From Chrysochromulina tobinii (lineage: Eukaryota; Haptophyta; Prymnesiales; Chrysochromulinaceae), in assembly GCA_001275005.1 (NCBI GenBank), contig JWZX01002316.1, positions 1 to 29,813 on the forward strand: 29,813 bases of DNA. Direction: 5' to 3'. The notes beneath the pieces were generated by a model that was given only the letters and a program-made list of their open reading frames with translations, did not search any database and was not told the origin of the DNA. Below, in pieces: positions 28,401-29,813 of this stretch (its first letter is position 1; each line of letters begins with the position of its first letter). Position numbers and translations under genes: made by a program.

Positions 28401-29767
28401 GGCTGCGCGGAGCGTACGGCGGTGATTACCAAAGGCACTATACCGGCGGGCGCGGGCGCGTTCTCGACGAACAACTTTGCGGCACGTTCTACCCGACCAA
28501 TGGCAGCGCGGGCGTGCCGATGAGCGAGGCCGACTTTGAGAAGGGCATCGCGGCGGAGCTGCAGTCGGGGCGTTTTGTGCGCGTCGTGGGCGGAGAGACG
28601 CTCGTGCGTACGCACGGTACGGCCGATGCGCGGCGCGAGGAGCTTCGCAAGAAGAGAGACGAAGGCAAGGAGCGAGAGCGGCTGAGAGCAGAGGAGGGCC
28701 GGTTCAAGTACGCTCGGCTCGAGCAGGAGCGGGAGCTGGGCGAGCTGCTCGAGAGGCGCATCGAGCGCGGCTTCGAGGGTCTATCGGAGCCTGACGAGGA
28801 GGAGAGCGCGCTGCTCGCCGACGGCGGGCGTGTAAGGGCGCTGCGGCTCATGCGCGAAGCGTCGGATGTGGGTGCGCGCGCGTGGCTGATGCCGGATGGC
28901 GGCGAGGCGATGAGGGCAGCGCGGGCTACTAGCGGTGCAAATGAGGACGAAGGCGGCGCTTGTGCAGCGCCGGCTCACATGGATGGCGATCTAGACGAGA
29001 CGATTGCTGATGACGCGGCCGCGCTATTGCCTCAGGCGACACAGATGTACGGCGCGGCGCACGAGGCTGAGGAGGAGGAGGATGAGATCGACGAGACGGT
29101 GCGCCGAGCGCCCGCTTGGCACGCGACGCAGCAGTATGATGGGTCGATGGCTGGCGATGACGCTGAGGTCGACGACGTTGAGGCGGTGCGACGGTGCGGC
29201 TGGCCCGACGCGCAGCTGGCAGAGAGCCCGAGGGGCCTCGCCGCGAGATGGGCGGCGTGCGGACTTGAGATGGACGATGAGTTCACGGGCGGGCCGAGCG
29301 CGGCGAGAGAGGAGGTTGAGTGCATGAGTGAGATGGCGCCTGATGACGCTCGTGATGAGTTGATGTGTAGCATGGATGTAGTAGCGGAGGTGCATGCACA
29401 GGATGCAGAGAGGGAGCAGCAGAGAGAGGGGGCGTCTGTTGGGTGCGTCATGCCGAACGGCGATGGCGCGGGCGGCGACGACTGTGAGGCCGGACGAGCG
29501 CTCGAGGGTGATGACGGCGTCTACATGGGCTGCGAGGGCGCCGACGGCGTCGAGCAGGGGGCGTCGATGGTTGCGCGCGAGGCAGAGGACAGCGACGAGG
29601 ACGAGGGCATGGCGGGAAAAGAGAACGTCTCGATGCAGAGGGCGGAGGGCGGCGGCGGCGTAACGGCTGGCATCAAGAAGAAGAAGCCGAAGAGAAGGGC
29701 AAAGGGCACCAAGTCTCAACAACAGCGGCAAGATGGTAAACGACCGGGAGGGGCACGCGAGGCATGA
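16469..29767 (+). CDS. Retroelement ORF2 polyprotein: Cys-protease-like segment, APE endonuclease, DUF4326, RT, RNase H, zinc motif (4432 aa)
   Basis: Replicates the element by target-primed reverse transcription. Start taken at ATG 16469, just after ORF1; 16742 (MARATANTC) is the alternative. Numbering from 16469: Cys182 (LQGKNGCGIAAG) and His308 (HPHWITVAYEV) suggest a papain-like fold. Ser/Pro-rich linker about 665-745. Endonuclease about 1278-1640: VWNPGGVS, SETH (Glu1376), IYACYMP, GDLN (Asp1504), IDH (Asp1586/His1587). DUF4326-like about 2037-2170. RT about 2371-2810: GLDEF, LQDYSVFFPSV (Asp2503), RGEPIGGVESPLFSL, YADD (Asp2608/2609). RNase H: Asp3345, Glu3417, Asp3489, His3543, Asp3553. 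Zinc motif CICPACHVECRC...HFFEC at about 3786-3806. Charged coiled coil about 4055-4115, acidic tail, then a basic C-terminus KKKKPKRRAKG. About three times a usual LINE ORF2. No stop or frameshift over 13.3 kb. Confidence 0.9.
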   Translation: MLTVGPQLIDLLFQLFQLLFSDRGRASSSSSSSSHSSSSSSFSSSSSSSLSSSSLPSPSSPRPVLTSTRSIREQSALWGGGANSQPVPTSLMARATANTCVALTEALEALRSLGARPMWLPAAWGAWQAPRLPPGVVVHARVIDFLERGYLINEAARWLRELGAEVTHEVCGNRPLQGKNGCGIAAGGACGALAAAGPLWSAIRDADVSLATDGAFVQRISAELGFEPARLLDETDVGRVLDTVRPSANGGAAYAGYFEWCSVVPVDLLCHVLVNDIESVGAGGGRKLKIAAVANQLSNGECVLGHPHWITVAYEVSLESRVAANGASADGTRGASRAVSSNGRPVRESREPARLEQRDWRAAAARRAADSASPGVARAGAPKGAVKNAPPASFVSSKTWTGAVSGKVFKQGEHGLGYYQDAPEIKPAGSNAAQRTHGGEQMAPKAVSKGAVATSLCPCRQGCDCARCVPRHADARRVRFAEEAARPPPPLPRHRITVSGGNVNKSDAGEKTIAFVIRQLGGANKMRKPRDILKEGLLKALSALGVDDGVLDDYDALLALLRERLAASQAAAITAAATAAATGATKAAGTVVVVTAVHEDAMRKAQGGAGSTAADKGERSRDCMKGIGTPGDDAVQRVNKERDIEQMVAASAAHDAHARAFNLVFPPSSSPLPASPPPPPPLPPPPPSSPSPSSSSSSPSSSSPSSPSSPSSSSPSLLPPPSLQPPPTSPSQPSSRPPPPPPLPLIADAKAVIYALRRSRRAIYTALASNGVAAEIGMSVFCRLELEPGQLPHEAWRFAVIRGFSVDEAGDAEALVEFRVKGSTWSPKDYPYGAKWPGSLLQLATHRPRRQTTLGQQRVPLWRLLAEDGVNLVGIPSGDASVLLSNSSEIPRVTSVRGARRISELLRAHAGSNDDSAVSTASSASLQKSAQSARNGTHTDTRSPHAEANGDSPAGTGNGERAARFRAGEGLALRAGALQRVLHAYVGELAGFAPVPPPSRWDGPAPAARRAGLDAGRIEGVSLRIGGACGPDAMQMQTDAPAEPLGTQSQAESLGVSAGTQSQAAADQPSEDGAARMPPKRNWAQWLVAQCLHSIGQTGLVAAMSRSEARARFERALPWHLIADAVAELCARDLCPALQPALPLESIIGFSSEALLGALRHAPNGKLPLHLDVLRENHMLSAALLEGWLSLAAQSIIDRKYEYAQAIRARAASHKAALGRNLAGAGRLAEEAKARKMESAIGDAGQLLEKLRRDAIEKAEGVVPTTASAPRAVFEVKRRRTCLVWNPGGVSVREARAERRLSDRGRRAKRKSTGGAAVQTEERDRALAETLEHEDAEDGGGDVGRGTALRFRGCEALEAIIDEVKGRHAHMFMLSETHLHGKAVDDVADYIGMRLGWQDLSKRCSAGAPEYTPCVVQAPAAKGEWAGVLLAYDPCVFKVIGTQVLVPGRLLEVEVRMIDDSTKMLIYACYMPQQNLPKELHAKVWGKLEEALLVAHMPYVIAGDLNAETAKRLKSMHGIDLDKGGACKRPGEAFLHKLMHGSALDELERPVRLGREDFTLLHVIKTPSIDSEGKETEGEISKHVIDHVLHGGCYGRIGGGQTFTVKVGAEAQKQYHRALGFDIITTDCEEVVVKTARKPKLAKMPKQPTKKSKSAKKSGASAAKQAIARAHALPDRGDDGHGGLVDDAEADVSDRELEEAPEASDEDSEPIGWVAYQEQVVGECSNTMKDWVAGREAACAEALRQLIVKEGPRADGRAKGLARDEAEANYEATHGTLVDHMMQSCMSVARKVIGAPAARKGRKQTASEVLRRKLDKYLEIEREIEEARPSDLEFGFYGKFPARWHRRESALTPELRHLFLRDSGLMAAPARRERELLLVRRCVDASVKEIDEHRLDVRLDYVNEQLQVLAERELGYARAAAEVIRRERAGLMSKKDRGPGGQLVAIEDEATGNMLTGAARDKAVAAKVRAANTPNIVCLEAAGHLMHRCAIERGETRGGATAREAGAAHQIVEDAESRLSRRPRFAAKSERVEKCQRPPAGELFVVGNVQFPNDAHQGRVRYDGTRHGLLGNPFKMGVDGKDEALRDLVCECYEIWYVHGKDAYETAVEKGLPIECVAPGLGRVNPIDIDNEINSLVSIAIELGKRVVLDCTCEPKRCHLRFVARLCNERAQKRLDEKAAKLAGECNDCDDERGADADALIPLIPPVHGEADRAPAGPAAMGDSEAATGEEGAGASARSESLRTRGGGSTGSDMAAEESEAHAEYNGDDMEIELDAGGETAVSQGVQTEEQRAQQRRAFEDQLWRDRLRSAIDASDASEGDKDRVYEYWTGEYQLEFNETGEKCIDRRVLALLQRVLTPERVMQLTKSVKEKLATGLDEFNVVLIKQGGPELAKLFAESIATEVAAFSFPTSWTTWHATLIPKPGKDRCKLSGWREIWIQAHLWKMVVGAILPECAEVFARTRPWCNAGFEAGRGCPEQSAALRARLELHMRLRQPLHIYLQDYSVFFPSVSRQLVAFILHELGASTVSMQILREVQDQVMGAFKTAGGPTELAPMLRGEPIGGVESPLFSLPVAALVQRALEIYVPGSPLPGRRELRVAALQLWYADDGALADSIEGVIQTAVDLMIFLSEEILGLKVGHDVVEASKSASLSWIWDKLRNEFVRGNGTKFRVPLGISREDIELARAVSYRYLGVDFDPDLDINKVEETYRARASAIVTMINNLGGGSCDQLALAINTVWQGIFIFPARTIPFTEKAAKALNAKATKVLCNHGNRLRHTKIVGAFISSKSGGLGLRPAQSTMAAGIIDERARAFSGRRGEPARAVQLAAHLVFAASLGWDGPSHEAPTAFDFVISERWLPLLRLDVPSECVALHLAKLGLNWRGTGVAECAADARRAAARGEQAATKARLINMTNVTPSLRLHGLGINSLDELHAGCGELLSAERIELIYARPGWAWSDIDKAHVRRLLREVADDARAKVALGEWRERGVRMEGEIALTELINVGRRRALSMLSRIAGILWCKDAGGGRPDERSYEVIFCGARRRDAVWLTRAQVLEGAARRDAARRDATAAVSSHCASAEYAELNEIDEAIAWMDEADVSRWEPNTFNCFLHRLRGPARAATFLAEAGRSAGIEPRAAAARIELIDLLLLDYAALRAKGVCAKEVNLREDRAADKAGKHVAGAHTTAWSATCAAELRRANGFENRVAAVRVLPAPRDVDGAKFSDALVEARYDGVAWTNGRSNGSLWRGWRTAAHVLSHFERAPMALESAVTRSFMRDRVVECTDEGALFANAYGEPLRVHIARDEAALIATDINLALMGEIGKIELACVARGRGGFLLVAATDGAFVRAKALSAREALRYAMASDEERSSLRLCAPYEPPQVASGVFYGLQQLGSTCPMLEGRRLPAHYDNNQAELDGLILALRRHVALLTGLTVLEVLQRLLLDCEGAMGPAANADEDDCDGADHGAVTWGDGARSGARDLLVIIDSENICDFFERAWRYGDVRRLRGETYGLRMEEALLLRRWLQRLDAEVHTLRLSSHCGFIPNVWADAVANAARLLVFDGEPPLVVRRTLVFLCKVGGAGKTWGPPLTRADQIDGERSAAELDTRLSKKVRALADTCTVQLLIKEGVKVWQIFRRGRAALTEIEELIFLAKEGPASDDEMTGEGRAGRDARAMFEQAQRDLLCAVDGTASPELLEGRLFATPFFDFEGEGLDVTKGQQLFDRRIQGALSIQRGGGYGSQVELTRVGMRHILRNFAQSVLPELGEGVASSTPTEGETLPLCICPACHVECRCDFFHFFECASGISEAARSACCRALEQHATMLDVPSAENGEGEGDLHIELAWARVALLAKRQLGELGRYRRYLAAKALCGAFATPSAASVRAAAMADCWQCESSRQESTAEAAADDDDELDELECEEARPRSEFDYKRLAEARRKFNKWYVGRAIALNTVVIDHLRAEFGNWLERMRRGHAGLRGAYGGDYQRHYTGGRGRVLDEQLCGTFYPTNGSAGVPMSEADFEKGIAAELQSGRFVRVVGGETLVRTHGTADARREELRKKRDEGKERERLRAEEGRFKYARLEQERELGELLERRIERGFEGLSEPDEEESALLADGGRVRALRLMREASDVGARAWLMPDGGEAMRAARATSGANEDEGGACAAPAHMDGDLDETIADDAAALLPQATQMYGAAHEAEEEEDEIDETVRRAPAWHATQQYDGSMAGDDAEVDDVEAVRRCGWPDAQLAESPRGLAARWAACGLEMDDEFTGGPSAAREEVECMSEMAPDDARDELMCSMDVVAEVHAQDAEREQQREGASVGCVMPNGDGAGGDDCEAGRALEGDDGVYMGCEGADGVEQGASMVAREAEDSDEDEGMAGKENVSMQRAEGGGGVTAGIKKKKPKRRAKGTKSQQQRQDGKRPGGAREA
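16552..16620 (+). repeat. (TTC)n microsatellite, read as poly-Ser
   Basis: Pyrimidine-rich TTC repeat just downstream of the ORF2 start. In frame it encodes serine runs. If ORF2 starts at 16742, it would instead be a pyrimidine tract ahead of the start. Confidence 0.85.
16940..17430 (+). other. Cysteine-protease-like segment of ORF2
   Basis: A Gln-x3-Gly-Cys-Gly start (Cys codon 17012-17014) and a His-Trp (His codon 17390-17392) 126 residues later match the Cys-then-His order of papain-like folds such as OTU, josephin or C39 types. The third catalytic residue is not assigned. Confidence 0.45.
18460..18705 (+). repeat. Ser/Pro low-complexity coding tract
   Basis: TCA/TCT/TCC and CCA/CCG codons encode long Ser and Pro runs in ORF2, flanked by more complex sequence. 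Likely a flexible linker between folded domains. Confidence 0.85.
20300..21390 (+). other. APE-type endonuclease domain of ORF2
   Basis: All core motifs of LINE apurinic-like endonucleases are in order: WNPGG, SETH at 20591-20602, YACYMPQ, GDLN at 20975-20986 and IDHV at 21221-21232. Predicted to nick the target DNA. Confidence 0.85.
22577..22980 (+). other. DUF4326-like domain inside ORF2
   Basis: About 135 residues lying between endonuclease and RT. Hallmarks: YDGTRHGLLGNPFKMG, a middle helix ALRDLVCECYEIWY, and the closing LDCTCEPKRCHLRFVARL, matching the C-x-C-x-P-x2-CH pattern of DUF4326. The function of this family is unknown. Confidence 0.7.
23580..24900 (+). other. Reverse transcriptase domain of ORF2
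   Basis: Motifs in order: GLDEFNVVLIKQ, TLIPKPGKDRCKLSGWREI, D at 23975 in LQDYSVFFPSV, RGEPIGGVESPLFSL, YADD at 24284-24295, and LGLKVGHDVVEASKS. Motif A has Phe-Phe-Pro-Ser rather than the common LINE Ala-Phe-Asp. Confidence 0.92.
26480..27160 (+). other. RNase H domain of ORF2
   Basis: Asp 26501 (AATDGAF), Glu 26717 (NNQAELDGLILAL), Asp 26933 (LVIIDSENICDFF), His 27095 and Asp 27125 (SSHCGFIPNVWADAVANAA) form a complete D-E-D-H-D set. Confidence 0.85.
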
Positions 29768-29779
29768 GGATCCGGTACT

Positions 29780-29795
29780 GTTCCCTTCGGGGAGC
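29780..29795 (+). other. UUCG-capped hairpin after the ORF2 stop
   Basis: GTTCCC-TTCG-GGGAGC forms a six-pair stem (one G-U) closed by the very stable C(UUCG)G tetraloop, 12 bases after the stop codon. It could be a 3' end structure recognised by the reverse transcriptase, or chance. Confidence 0.45.
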
Positions 29796-29813
29796 GTGAG
29801 CTGAACCCAACTG

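Larger units (their letters stand above)
15574..29813 (+). mobile_element. Giant non-LTR (LINE-type) retrotransposon; ends not fixed
   Basis: Defined by a candidate ORF1, a 4.4-kilocodon ORF2 with APE endonuclease, reverse transcriptase and RNase H, and no long terminal repeats. No target-site duplication or poly-A tail can be identified because the 5' limit is uncertain and the 3' end may lie beyond the window. The span given is the minimum supported. Confidence 0.85.

Overview
The window looks like nuclear DNA from a GC-rich unicellular eukaryotic alga. A haptophyte, or less likely a stramenopile, fits best: the genes are short and intron-rich, there is an FkbM methyltransferase carrying an algal-type Cys-rich domain, a secreted ShKT/sulfotransferase-like protein, and a large intronless retroelement. 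The organism is an inference from gene content; no rRNA or organelle marker is present.

Left part (1-15063): five genes, all on the minus strand. They are (a) an ABCC/MRP-type ABC transporter running off the left edge (TMD1 and NBD1 visible, six exons), (b) an FkbM-family methyltransferase gene with an in-frame TGA and apparent frame breaks, (c) a secreted or lumenal sulfotransferase-like protein (six exons, 774 aa), (d) a renalase-like FAD oxidoreductase (six exons, 428 aa), and (e) an intronless 826-aa WWE-PARP. I rebuilt the exons by hand. Reading frames join cleanly at every junction in genes a, c and d, which is the main support for those models.

The introns (71-348 bp) are the most unusual feature of this part. 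They are filled with minisatellites rich in CTGAT/CTGAG on the sense strand. Many end in the same sequence, TGATTGCCTCCCTCATCAG, and several sit between direct repeats of 15-39 bp that copy the start of the downstream exon or the exon-intron junction. This is what introner-like insertions would look like if they carried the 3' splice site and took the donor from the duplicated target.

Right part (15574 to the window end): a very large non-LTR retrotransposon on the plus strand, head to head with the PARP gene. A candidate ORF1 (280 aa) is followed 52 bases later by an uninterrupted ORF2 of about 4,430 codons. ORF2 holds, in order, a papain-fold-like Cys/His segment, Ser/Pro-rich linkers, an APE-type endonuclease, a DUF4326-like domain, a reverse transcriptase (YADD), an RNase H domain, a CCHC-like zinc motif, a charged coiled coil and a basic tail. 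The catalytic residues that can be read are present, so the copy may be young or active. A short UUCG-capped hairpin follows the stop codon at the right edge.
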